This document shows, one piece after another, positions 14,633-24,758 of a stretch of DNA of 39,042 bases. The notes under the pieces were generated by a model that made no database searches, was not told where the DNA came from, and saw only the letters and a program-made list of their open reading frames with translations. This DNA is from Ettlia oleoabundans (taxonomy: Eukaryota > Chlorophyta > Chlorophyceae > Chlamydomonadales), in contig JAAMXP010003386.1 in NCBI GenBank assembly GCA_019693395.1, positions 1 through 39,042 on the forward strand, read 5' to 3'. The position numbers were made by a program, and so were the translations under genes. Each line of letters starts with the position of its first letter. The first letter of the stretch is position 1.

Positions 14633-16109
14633 ATGAGCGAGGTTTTGGTTTACACATTGGGCGCAACAGCGCTGCAGATGTACAATCCAGGGACAGGCGG
14701 TATGGAGCTCCAGCTGGCGCCCGCTGACCTGCTGGCCACCGCAGCGGCAACACTGCCAGCCGGCAATGGGGCCCGCCTTGAGCGAGCCTTTCCTTACAGG
14801 TACTGCCACCTTTTGGGCAGCCTGTTTTGCTAGAGTGCGGTCGTGCCAGCTTGGCACCTCTGCGTTGTATTTGAGCGGGTTGCACTTAGATTTGGCTGAT
14901 GTTGCTGGCTGGTATGTACGTGGCACAGACCTCAAGCTGCAGGATTGGTCATCGATACAGGGAAGAACAGCGCGGTCTGTGCCTCGTAAAACACAAAGGG
15001 ATCTTGTGGTTGTTTTGTAAGTATTTGCAGGTCCGGCGCTGAGTTGACGTATGACGTCCTTATTGAGGTGGCGGCTGCAGTGGCTGCAGTTTGAAGGCGC
15101 CGGCCCAGGCTGTCGCGGGCTGCGTGCTGCTCTGCGGCACCGACACTCTTGAGGACGCAGCTTTCTGCCTGCACCTGATGCTGGGGTGCAACCTGCGGCG
15201 GGCGCAGCGCACGCTGTGCATCACTGGGGCGATGCTGCCGGCGGATCAGCTATCCAGCGATGGACCCAGGAATCTGCGGGACGCCATACTGGTGCGGATC
15301 TGGTGCAGCACTGGTGTGGCTACCTTGTCAACGCTTTGGTGTCGCCTTGGGTGTTACCGCATCTTTGTTGGCATGGCAACAGGGACGTGTTGAGACGAAA
15401 GCCAGCATACGTGCCGCACGCTGTCCTTGGGGCTCTGCCGCGCGACATCTGGCTTGATGCATGCGTGCCTGTGTGCTTTGGTGCACCCGCTGCAGGTGGC
15501 GGCGCACCCGGCCACCGCCAGCGCGCTGCCTGATGGCGGGGTGCTTGTGGTTGAAAACTCCGGCATCCACCTGGCGCAGTATGCCTACAAGGCAGACAGC
15601 CAGCTGCTGGGCGCCTTCCGCTCCCACCCTGGCCCATTCGGTCAGGTGCGGGGCGGGGCTCCCGTGTTCTATTACGGGGTTGCGGCTCATTCGCCGGCAA
15701 CAGCGGCGGCGGCACGTGCAGGCCCATGCTGGCTGGCTGATGAGGCCTTTGGGCGGCTGCAGCCTGGTGGCCTGAAGGCGCGGGTGGCCATCTGGCCCCT
15801 GGGGGTCTCCGCTTTCCTGCCGGAGGCGCTGCTGGGTGAGCTGGATGGGCTGGTGCTGGCAGGGAGCGGTACCGGCAGCATGCCGGCAGCTTTGGTTGAT
15901 CAGCTGTCGCCCGCTGGACCTCCAGGCTGCCCGTTGTCATCACCAGCCGCTGCCCAGTGGGCCAGAACTTTGATGATTGGTGCTACCGCGGCAGCAAGGA
16001 CAAATACGAGGGCAGGGGGTTTATCTTGGACAGGGGGTATGCCAGCCTCAGTCCAGTGCAGGCCAGAATCCTACTGGTGCTGCGGCTGTCAGCATTTGGC
16101 ACCGCCTGA
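14633..16109 (+). pseudogene. L-asparaginase-like gene with a frame break (pseudogene or sequence error)
   Basis: The family (bacterial-type asparaginase/glutaminase) hydrolyses L-asparagine to aspartate and ammonia. Exon 1 is 14633-14799 (MSEVLVYTLGATALQM). Exon 2 holds CVLLCGTDTLEDAAF, the second threonine-aspartate site, then ITGAMLPADQLSSDGPRNLRDAI, ending at 15291. Exon 3 is 15496-16109, with VLVVENSGIHLAQYAYKAD, AFRSHPGPFG, AGSGTGSMPAALVDQL, then LPVVITSRCPVGQNFDD and SPVQARILL. Between the last two blocks (about 15905-15924) the frame changes as if one base were missing, and no intron of sensible length restores it. Exon 2 starts either at 15031, which adds a coding-like segment (SGAELTYDVLIEVAAAV) but is also one base short, or at tandem acceptors near 15081 or 15090, which keep frame. 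The N-terminal motif reads LGAT where the family has GGTI. If the break is real the gene is not functional as written. A one-base assembly error is equally possible. Confidence 0.7.
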
Positions 16110-16745
16110 TGCAAGGCTTAGAGAGGCAAATACTGTGGCTATATAATTTCGACAAAGCCAGACTTTGTTTTTATTGAGATTACATTGACCAGAGTTACGC
16201 TAAGCTGACTAAGAAACCAGGGTCGAGTTTGATTGCATGGCTGTAGTGTGCCAGACGTGCTGCCAGCATAGCAGGTGTGTACACAAGCTGGGGGGTGGGG
16301 GCCATTGGTGAATGCCAGACAGGGAGGCAACTAAGCACTGATACGAGTTGGGTGAGGAGGAGTTGTGAGGATTCGGTTGTTACTGCTGCATAGACGGAGA
16401 TGCAAGTGGTGCATTGAACAAGTACAAGGGCGTGCGTGTGGGGACGTGTGGCCGACAAGAAACAGGTCGGTGCTGGAACGCTGAATGGGAGGGAATTGCA
16501 GTGTTGGATTCAGCAGTGTAGGTGGGAGCAACGAGAGCTTTTCCAACCTTGTGGTACAACAGCCAGAAAACTCAGCAGGCAAGGGTGCAGGCCTTGGCAG
16601 GGTGGCGAGGCCACACGGAAAAATTGTCTTTTCAGTTCAGCAGCAACGTCTTGGAAGGGGCTTGGTGGGGAGGGGTCTTTCGCAATCAACCAAACGTGGG
16701 TCGGGGCATGCCGAGTCGACATGCGCTGAATGCACGCAGTTTCCC
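16110..16745. other. Convergent 3' regions of asparaginase-like and CDJ-like genes
   Basis: In this 636-nt stretch between two stop codons I see no gene. On the minus strand a TGTAA lies at 16180-16184, about 560 nt beyond the CDJ stop. No plus-strand TGTAA is visible for the asparaginase-like gene. Confidence 0.55.
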
Positions 16746-19700
16746 TCACTGCTCCCGCCGCCAGGGCCGCAGCACAGCGCCGACGGGCACCAGCGCTCGC
16801 TCCCGCGGCACCCTGCCACCGCTGGCACCCCGCGCCCCGTAGCTTCCTGCCACCCGTTGCTGGCTGCGGCGCCGCCGCCCCACCTTCTTGTAGCGACCGT
16901 ACTCTTCGTCTGCAGGAAGCGTGAAGGGCAGCAGGGTCAGGGGTGCAAGTACAGAAGAAGGTGCAGGAGGGCAGAAGAAGAAGTATCAAGGCAGGGCCGG
17001 GAGGGGTGCAAAGGAAGGGTGCAGGATAGGCAAGGCCAATCAACTGGCGCAAGGCCAATCAACAGGGCGCCACACAGCTCTAGACTCTATACCTCTCCAA
17101 TGACCCAATGGTTGATGTAACAAGTTGAGACAAGAGCAAACAGTGTTAATGGCGGCAAACTGGTTTGCGATCACGCTCGCACAAATCACCAAATATCAAC
17201 GCACATATCAAGCCAATGCGCACCCGAGGTGTAGCCGTAGACCACCTCGTCCATAGCGCTGGCAGCAGCTGCAGCCATGTTGGAGACTGCACCAGGACAG
17301 CAGGAAAGCTATGGGTGGTGGCATGTGGGGCGAGTGTGCTGGTATGCATGGCGTCTGTCGGTCTGAGGGACCAGTCCCTTGCGCCGTGGGACCAGCACCA
17401 CCCACTGCCAGCTGGCAATGGCATAATCTGCAATCTGTCCACCTCCCAGGTGCAGGGTTACAAACTACCCAGGCTTGATTTCTTACCCCACAGCCCCTCG
17501 GCACTATACACGCTTCAATGCAACACACACTCACTTCCAAACTTTGACACAAAGGTTGAGAACCAGCCAGACTGGCGCTCCATAATAGACTGAGCGGCGG
17601 CACGCCGGGCTGCCTCCTGCGCCGCACTGTACCGTGCCGCCCGTGCCCGCTCCTCTTCCCTGCACCCGCTCAACAACGGCATGGTAGGTAAATGGTGCTG
17701 ATTGCCAGCACGTTGGGCCCGCAAGACACCCAGCCACTCACCATGCACTCAACCACCCTCCCACCGTGTTATGCTTCAACCCCCAAGTAGGCTTGACAGG
17801 ACGTGTGCAAGGTGCTGCAGCACCCACCCACCCACCTGTTCTTCCGTTCTTTGAGATACTTGGCGGTGGCTGCCCACACATCATCCACAAAGCCTTGCTG
17901 AGACATCATGGCAGCCACGTTTGTGCGCTTAACCTAAACCGGGGGGGTTGGGTGGCGTGGGGCGCGGGGGTTGGGGGGGAATTGGGGGGGGGGTGCTAGG
18001 GCAATAGCCCGAGGGCCCAGCAAATGATGCCAGGCAGGGTGGGCCGGGCTCGAGGCTGGTGGTCAGGCCAAGCCAGCAGCTCGGGTGAGCCAAAGAGGCG
18101 GCAGCTGGCAAGACGCGGCTCCTGGTGGGTTTCTGATATCGTACCAACCCTCAATTGAATGGCCACCTGGCGCGCTGCCGGCCTGCTAGACGGCAATCAA
18201 TGAGCCCCCAACCACCCACCCATTCACCTGTGCCGTGTCACCCCACCCAGCAACCATGCCGCCACCCACCTTGTTTTGCACCACAAACTCCAGTGCCGGC
18301 AGATCTGCCTTGTCCACCCAGTGGATGCAGCTGACGGGGCAGGCGTCCGTGGCAGCCTGCACACTCACTCACGTGGCCACACACATACGCTGACGGTTAA
18401 ATGGGGGCCGGGAGGAACAGAGGACTGAAGAACAGTGGGCGCAAAACACACCATCTGCTATCCACCAAGAAACGGGAGTTACCCACAGGCATTTACGTCC
18501 CCTTTCCCAACCACAAACACGCCAAGCACGTGCACATGCCCCCGCGCGCGCACCTGCAGGTTGTCCTCTGTGTCCAGCCACTGCGCAAACACGCGGCTGC
18601 GCCCGTAGTCGGGCTCAATGCGGAAGGTGGCGGGGGCGCACCACACGCACTGCTTGCAACCAATGCACGCCACCTCGTCCTGCAGGGGCATAGCAAGGAG
18701 CTTGGCTACATAACAAACAGGAGCAGGAGAGAGCTTGACAGGTGCGCAACAGAGGTAGTGCAGCAAGCATGCCCAATACACAAACAAGCACGCCACTTGG
18801 TGCCTCACGGCAGACCCTGGAGCTACTGGGCCCGCAGGTGCCTGGCGCCCCCTTGCCCAAGTGCCTGCCTGCCCTGCCTGCTGCTGCTGGCTGACTGCCC
18901 ACTCCCATCTGTCAGCCTACCCAGGCCTTGCCCCCAGGGCCTGCCCTTTGCCAGCCTCACCACAAACACTCCTCTCGACTCCTCAGGGTCCGTGTTCTTC
19001 CCCATCTTCTTGTTGGCCATCCACTTGGACAGCAGCTCGCCGGTGTACCCGTCGTCCTCGTCAGCCAGGGCGCGGTCCAGGTCAGCATTGTAGGCCTGCC
19101 GCTGCTCGGGGTCCATCAGCACCTCGTCTGCACAAGTATGGGCGAGTCAATGAATGTGTAAAATATTAACATGCACGCAAAGGCGAGAGGAAAAAAAGCA
19201 AACCCTGTCGCAGTGGCAGCAACAGCAAGTGTCCACCCACCAGAGCCCCGTGCCACTATTGGGTGCACATTTGCAGAGGTGCGGCAGGCTGCTATGTCAG
19301 TCATGCAGGACCAAGAATACGCCCGCCAACTCACAGGCCTCGTTGAGCAGTATGCACATGTTGCGGTTGTCCTCTGTGTCACCCACAACGTCAACGTGGC
19401 ACACCTGCGGCACAGACGGGCGCAGCAAAGCACAGGGATGCCGGGTTGCCGGGTGGAAGGGATTGGCCATTTGCAGTGACGGCTTAGCAGGTAAATGCCT
19501 GGCTGCTCAATCACCGCTGCCCTGCCTCCAAGCATCGCCAACGCCAGCCCACATGTGCCTCTGCGGCACTGCCAGGTGCTGCAACGATGGGTTGGCTGGG
19601 TAAGACCAGCGATGTTCTGATACACTAATACAACACCCACACCCAACCACGACACAATTACGTCGACGCACAACAAGCCCTCGTTCCAGCAATACGCACC

Positions 19701-20292
19701 TTGGCCAGTGTGCGGTACGCCAGCTTGATGTCTGCCGGAGAAGCAATATCGTCTACTCCTAGCAGCTCGTAATAATCCACCGTGCCATCGGGCAAGATGA
19801 AGGAGGACACCGATCTCCCGGCCTGGCCCTGCTCCTGCTGCTGCTGCTGCTGCTGCTGCGTGGCTGCGGAAGCGACGACGTGCAGACCCCGCTGTCGTTG
19901 GCCTGCAGGGATGGCCGTGAACACAGAGCGAAAGAGGTCAAAGGAACGGAAATGCACGTCTTCTGTGCAGGCGTCAACCAGTCTGTGCCGCTGCGATGTG
20001 CCAACCGAATGCCAAAAGTTTGCCGCCGGCGGCCCAAGGGCGAGCGCGGCAGCAGGGTTTTGCAAACTCGAACGCTGCAGGCGCTCGCAGGCGCGATCGC
20101 AGCCAACAGGAACAGGCAAGGTTGCTGCGGAGCCCCCTATCAAGCCCGACAGCATAAGACCACGCAAAACACACGCACACCTGCGGATGGCCTGCGGCAC
20201 GAAGCGCGGAGTGCTGCGCGGTCCTGAAAGGCTGGTTGTGCTGTACATATGCCAGCAGCACCGTTAAACGCACAGCTGCCATAAAAACGCAT
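16746..20292 (-). CDS. Chloroplast J-domain protein with ferredoxin domain (CDJ3-5 type)
   Basis: Ten exons in transcript order keep phase and give 404 aa: 20292-20181, 19902-19700, 19404-19335, 19127-18961, 18679-18554, 18356-18270, 17933-17836, 17659-17535, 17286-17224, 16909-16746. An N-terminal presequence rich in Ala, Arg and Ser runs to HVVASAAT, then eight glutamines. The J-domain follows: DYYELLGVDDIASPADIKLA, then YEVLMDPEQRQAYNADL. The ferredoxin-like part has CIGCKQCVWCAPATF, RIEPDYGRSRVFAQW and ACPVSCIHWV. The tail has NVAAMMSQQGFVDDVW and a charged helix EEERARAARYSAAQEAAR. This order matches the green-lineage CDJ3-5/DJC76-77-82 family, which works with plastid HSP70 and binds an Fe-S cluster. 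The HPD tripeptide reads HVD (codons CAC GTT GAC). An in-frame upstream ATG at 20397 is an alternative start. Confidence 0.92.
17939..17997 (+). repeat. G-rich tract in a CDJ intron
   Basis: Runs of 6-10 G separated by short spacers lie within the intron between the 18356-18270 and 17933-17836 exons. The transcript strand is C-rich, so any G-quadruplex would form on the non-transcribed plus strand. Confidence 0.8.
19835..19858 (-). repeat. (CAG)8 polyglutamine tract
   Basis: Eight consecutive CAG codons on the minus strand encode a Q8 run just after the predicted transit-peptide end of the CDJ-like protein. The run is pure, with no CAA interruption, so it is prone to length change. Confidence 0.9.
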
Positions 20293-20873
20293 GTCCCTAC
20301 GGATGATTGCGCGGCGAGCTAGCTGGAGCTGCTTGCTGATTGGACTAAGATGCTGATCCAAGTAAACAGTAGCGGCGACAGCCAGCACACGCAACACCGC
20401 CGTTGTATTCCAGCAAATAGAGCCAACCCGGCTGCAGGCTCAGCAAGCACAGCAGGAATTGGCCCCCAGAGATTTGCACTGGTGGATTGGGCGCGACTGG
20501 TGCAATATACCTGATCAAGCTGGAGCCCTCGTCGCTTTAGGTCCTGTTCCGAATCTGACTTGGCACGTGTGGCACATACCACTCCCACCAGCGCATCCCG
20601 CTTGCACAGCTGCTTCCGCCTGCCTGCCACCCTGTCTGATTCTTGAACCCTTTCTGTGTTAGAATGACGTGTAGGTGCTTTTACAAACTGATGCAAAAGC
20701 CAGCACAAGCGGCACCCTGTTTCAATGCTAAGGTCCTGTACAAGGTGCACCTGCTTGCGCTGTGAACCATGTTGCACCCAGCCGATACCAGCCGCAAGGC
20801 AGGCGGCCAGGCGGGCGGCGGTGCCTGCAGCTGCTGCCAACGAGCCCAAGGCCAAACCCAGCACGGTGGGCGT
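20293..20873. other. eL19 3' region and CDJ promoter
   Basis: This 581-nt spacer lies between two minus-strand genes. It holds a minus-strand TGTAA at 20681-20685 and an open minus-strand reading frame from an ATG at 20397 in frame with the CDJ start. Nothing else is recognisable. Confidence 0.55.
20681..20685 (-). other. TGTAA poly(A) signal, eL19
   Basis: TTACA on the plus strand (TGTAA on the transcript strand), about 190 nt beyond the eL19 stop codon. Confidence 0.5.
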
Positions 20874-23435
20874 TTACTTCTTGGTCTCGGTCATGGCGGG
20901 GACGCCCTGCAGCGACAGCATCCAGCGCGCAGAAGGAGGAAAATGCGTTAGGGGCATGCCTTCGCACGCATCTCCTGTGCTGCTACTCGTCTCAAGCATG
21001 TGACTCAGGCCAGGGCGAAACGCAGGCAGTAGAGGCAGCAGCAGCAAATGCAAGTTGTGACATTGCTTGCACGCAGTTGGATAAGCAGCAGCAGGCGCCA
21101 TCCAGCCCACTGGTCCAGACACCCAAGCAAGCAGCCAACATCAGGGCAGTTGACACGCTCTCTCCCATTCACAACCATTTGCAAAATTGTGAGACCTCTC
21201 CACATCCGCGAGCAGCTGCGCCCAGCAAAGGCAGCCCAGCTCGAGCACACCCATCTGCTGCCAGCCCCCACCTGTGCGAAGCGCTCCTCGCGGCGTGCCG
21301 CCTTGCGCTCGCGCGCCGCCTTGTTCTTGGCGCGCCGCGCCTCCAGCTGGTCGGCAATGTTCTTCTCGCGCGCCTTCTCCGCCTTCTGCTTGTGGATGGC
21401 CTCCATCAGCACACGCTTGTTCTTGTACACGTTACCCTTCACCTGAAACAGGCGATAGAAAGGCAGGGGACAAGTCAGCCTGCTGTGCAACGCATCGGGT
21501 CACAATCCCAAGTGGTCCTTGTGCATGTCTCCCTGTGACTGCCAAGTGTGGGGGAGACCAAATGACATGGAAGGCGGCAGTGGAGCGGGGGGCATGAGAA
21601 GCAGAGGGTAGGTGGCTAATGAGGGAGTGGCACAGCTGACAAAGGCGCAGCGTGCCCTTGAGGGCATATGCTGCCGAGTGGTTGGAATGTAATGAAGCTG
21701 CAATGCCAATGTCGAGTAGTAAAGCGAAATGCCAGTTCGGAAGCTGCCAGCTGCTGGTGCTACTTGGAGGCCTGTTGTAGGGGTGGTATGCCCCTTTGCA
21801 GGGCTGCTAAGCGCCTCGTTGGCTGCAGGATGGCTGGAGGTTGCGTTCTATGGCACACTTTTGTTTCCCGAGGGTATCTGACTGTTGCCAGCACCTCGAC
21901 CATATGCAAGATTCCGCGCTTTGCACAGACTTAGGCAGGCGGTGCGACACTTCCAGCGCTCCCCCGCCTAGTCTCCCACCAAACTGTATATGCGGTCACT
22001 GTGCTCCAACCGACAGCGAAAGTTGGCAACTTCAATTGTTGCGGTCTCCAAAACCATGCTGCATCCAGACTGCCAGCTGCACGACAGGCTGTTACTGCGC
22101 CCACGCTTCTGCTTCCAAATCTTCCGCTGCTGCTCGACGGTTGTGCTGCGAATGTGTCCTCCGCACATTGTGCCATCGACGACGCTTGCGATCCAGTATT
22201 CACTAACCACACAACCACACACCCACCTTCAGGTACAGCTCGTGGTAGAGGTGCTTGTCGATCTTCTTGCTGTCGCGGTACTTCTTCAGCAAGCGGCGCA
22301 GCACACGCATGCGGCGGATCCACAGGATCTTGGTGGGCAGGCGCGCCTCACGGGTACCGCGGCGCTTACCTGTACAAGTAGAACGAGGGGGTACAGCAAA
22401 GAGGAATCACATTGAGTCACGACATTCACAAACCCATCCAGCTGCTGCATTGAGCCGCATGCCGCTGAGTGGCTGGCACGTCTGCGGACTCAATCTTGAG
22501 TTGGCAGCCAGTGTGCAGTTTCTTCTAGAAAAAGCTGCATGGCCTGCATGTGGCTGCCCTCCCCACATATGCTACGCTGCATAGCTGACAATGTCCTGAC
22601 TGCCCTGGCGTGCATTCCGCTCCAATCTCTGGCTGCACCCCAAGCTTTTTGGCAGCCATCCTGCCCAAGCCTCACCGTAACCAGTGTGCCGGCCCTTGGA
22701 CTTGGCCTCTGCTGCGCGGCGCGCACGGGAGCGCGAGTGGATCTTCTGCGGCTTGCGGATGATGAACCCGTCCTTCACCAGCTTGCGCACGTTCTGCCCT
22801 GCAACACGCGCAAGCACGCACGGCGCACAACGCAGGGGCGAGCGCAGGGCACCTGTCAGCGAGCGTCACCGGCCACCTGGCAATCACACCTGATTCCCGA
22901 ACAAATGATGCCTGCTCCTGCTGCCTCCCAACACCAAAGATAATCACACAAAGTCCTGCAAAGGGTCCTGCTAGTAGCCTCCTCCCCCAGTGAGGCAGCT
23001 GCCGCCACGCAGCCGAATGTTCCGCTTCACCCGCCCCCCAGCGCTGGCTGCGCCTTTCCGCGTCGCATCCACTCACTCGAGTTGGCCATAGAGATGTCAT
23101 TGACCTCATTGGGGTCAAGCCACACCTTCCTGAGGCCGCAGCCCAGGACAGAGGCGGCAAGCCTCTTCTGTAGCTTTAGGGAGACCTGCACCGACCATGG
23201 CGGGATGTATCACATTACTCTTTTGGTAGATGCTGCTTGTACGCGCACGTGCAGGCTGGGCGGAGCGATGCCAAGTGTGCGGGCGCCGGTAACTGGCCGC
23301 GGGGGCATCCTAAAGATCTCAGTAGCTTCAGGAAGGCTGTCAGCAGAGCCAGGACACCGCCACTGCCGCCTGCCCCCGCATCCCTCCACTGTCCAAAAGC
23401 AGCATGCGCCCCCGCCCCTCTGCGCTGCCCACCAT
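20874..23435 (-). CDS. RPL19: 60S ribosomal protein L19 (eL19)
   Basis: Component of the cytosolic large ribosomal subunit. Exons in transcript order: 23435-23433 (ATG only, inferred), 23185-23077, 22798-22676, 22369-22227, 21442-21272, 20906-20874. They total 193 aa, against about 196-209 in other eukaryotes. The protein reads [92 protein letters not shown] and a basic C-terminal helix [16 protein letters not shown]. It ends [10 protein letters not shown], shorter than the Ala/Pro-rich plant tail. Exon 2 starts exactly at residue 2 after a GTGCAG acceptor, so the start codon must be on its own upstream exon. The nearest ATG followed directly by a donor-like GTGGGC is at 23435-23433, which I used. 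Other upstream ATG|GT sites cannot be excluded. Confidence 0.95.
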
Positions 23436-24026
23436 GGGTGCTCCCCCGCGTGCCCTCCAATCGAGGTGAAGCAAAAGAGGGCTGCGCGGGGCTTCTGCCA
23501 GGCCAAGGGGCCGGGACTTTCGTCCCCGTTTCGCAGACTGTCAATGGCGCTTGGTGCAATTGGGCGCACCGGGACTTTGACAACATACTGCAATGGCGAC
23601 TTAGGACTGCAAAATCCGTTTTCCCAACCCCGGGAGCCAGCGCAACCCCTTGACTTATGTTGGGCCGCCGAATGTTAGAGCCGGCAGTTTGCTGCCCCAA
23701 GCCGAGCTTGTATGGTGCTTGTAAACTTGCAGACATGGACGAGCGGTCAGGGTGCTGCTGGAACGCCGCACTTTGCCGCCGTTCCTTGGGCGTCTGCTGC
23801 CCTGCACATGTGTACACGACCGCCCGCAACTTTGGCGAGCTCTTCTGCATCTTTCTCGCCTCCCCTTCGTCATTGCTCGCAAGCCATGATTTGCGAAGAA
23901 CTTCATGTCCCATGTGCGCCTGACATGTGAATCCACCCCTCCCTGGCTTGCAGTGGCGCCAGGCGCCCACGCCAGCAGCAGCGAGCCATTGTGCCGCCAT
24001 TCCTCAAGCCATCCAAGCTGGCGTGC
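23436..24026. other. Divergent eL19/ICMT promoter region
   Basis: This 591-nt stretch is shared by two outward-facing genes. On the plus strand an acceptor-like CTTGCAG ends at 23952, and the frame is open from there into the methyltransferase, so an extra 5' exon of that gene may lie here. I recognise no independent gene. Confidence 0.5.
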
Positions 24027-24758
24027 ATGGCGCTGCTCATGCTTGCCTTACTCTACAATTGTCGTAGCCCACACTCCCTGGATGCTGCTGCGGGGGACAG
24101 CAGGAAGGATGCCTGGGGGGACGGCCACCTGGCTGCAGGCCTGGTGTTGGCCGCCTTTGCGCTCACATGTGCAGCTGCCTACTGCCTGCGCCCCGGCAGC
24201 CCGGCGTGCCACTCATGGACAGCAGCAGAAGCGGCTGCAGCAGTTACTTGCCTAGCAGGCGCGTTGTTGCGCGCTTGGTGCTTCACAACTCTAGGGCGTT
24301 TTTTCACTTACGAGGTGGGCATCCGCAACGGGCACCAGCTGGTCAACACTGGGCCCTATGCTCTGTTGCTGCACCCAAGCTACACCGGCGCTGCCATGCT
24401 GGTGCTTGGATACTGTGGCTTCACCGGCTTGATGCGGCGCTGGCATGGCGTTCTGGCTGTGACGGCATTCGTGGGCATGGCGCTAGGCAAGTCCGGCAGC
24501 TGCCATGGCGTGCCAGCGGGACGTGTGAGCGCAGCGCTTGCTCACTGAAAGGGCCTGTCCGACCAAAGCTTGCACTGCAGCTTGTGCTGACACATATGGC
24601 AGTTCAATGTTGCATGGTGTTTTGCTTACGCGACCCGTACTGCGTGCCCTGCAGCGTTACGCATTTCAAACGAGGAGCAGGTGCTTGCGGAGCACTTTGG
24701 CGAGCAGTGGCGGCAGCATGCCTCCATGCGCTGGCGCCTCGTGCCGCTGCTGTTTTAA
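24027..24758 (+). CDS. Isoprenylcysteine carboxyl methyltransferase-family membrane protein
   Basis: ICMT-family integral membrane enzymes methylate the C-terminal prenylcysteine of CaaX proteins at the ER, using S-adenosylmethionine. Two exons, 24027-24486 and 24655-24758, give 187 aa. The start has a hydrophobic helix (MALLMLALLYNC), a second helix HLAAGLVLAAFALTCAAAYC and a third in the AAVTCLAGALLRAWCF region. The diagnostic block follows: TLGRFFTYEVGIRNGHQLV, then NTGPYALLLHPSYTGAAML. After the intron comes RISNEEQVLAEHFGEQW, and the protein ends WRLVPLLF. The HPSYTG and NEEQ...FG motifs match the family's SAM-binding catalytic part. The intron begins GCAAGT, not GT, and only this join gives LALRISNEEQ in frame. 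The ATG at 24027 is the first in frame. Upstream sequence is open to 23953, so a longer N-terminus is possible. Related PEMT/NnrU proteins share parts of this fold. Confidence 0.85.
24487..24654 (+). other. GC-AG intron of the ICMT-family gene
   Basis: The donor is CTAG|GCAAGT at 24487 and the acceptor is CCCTGCAG ending at 24654, giving 168 nt. The exon phases (1 out, 2 in) fit exactly. No GT donor in reach preserves the conserved methyltransferase sequence. Confidence 0.88.

Noticed and set aside
19898..20248. ORF reading through the first CDJ intron as a longer N-terminus
   Set aside because: The acceptor CCCTGCAG at 19903 and the donor after 20181 join a short transit-like exon to QRQRGLHVVASAAT in phase. 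The read-through segment lacks organelle-presequence continuity.
23991..24026. Upstream GTG start for the ICMT-family gene
   Set aside because: GTG is not a usual start in nuclear genes. The ATG at 24027 was used instead, with an upstream exon left possible.
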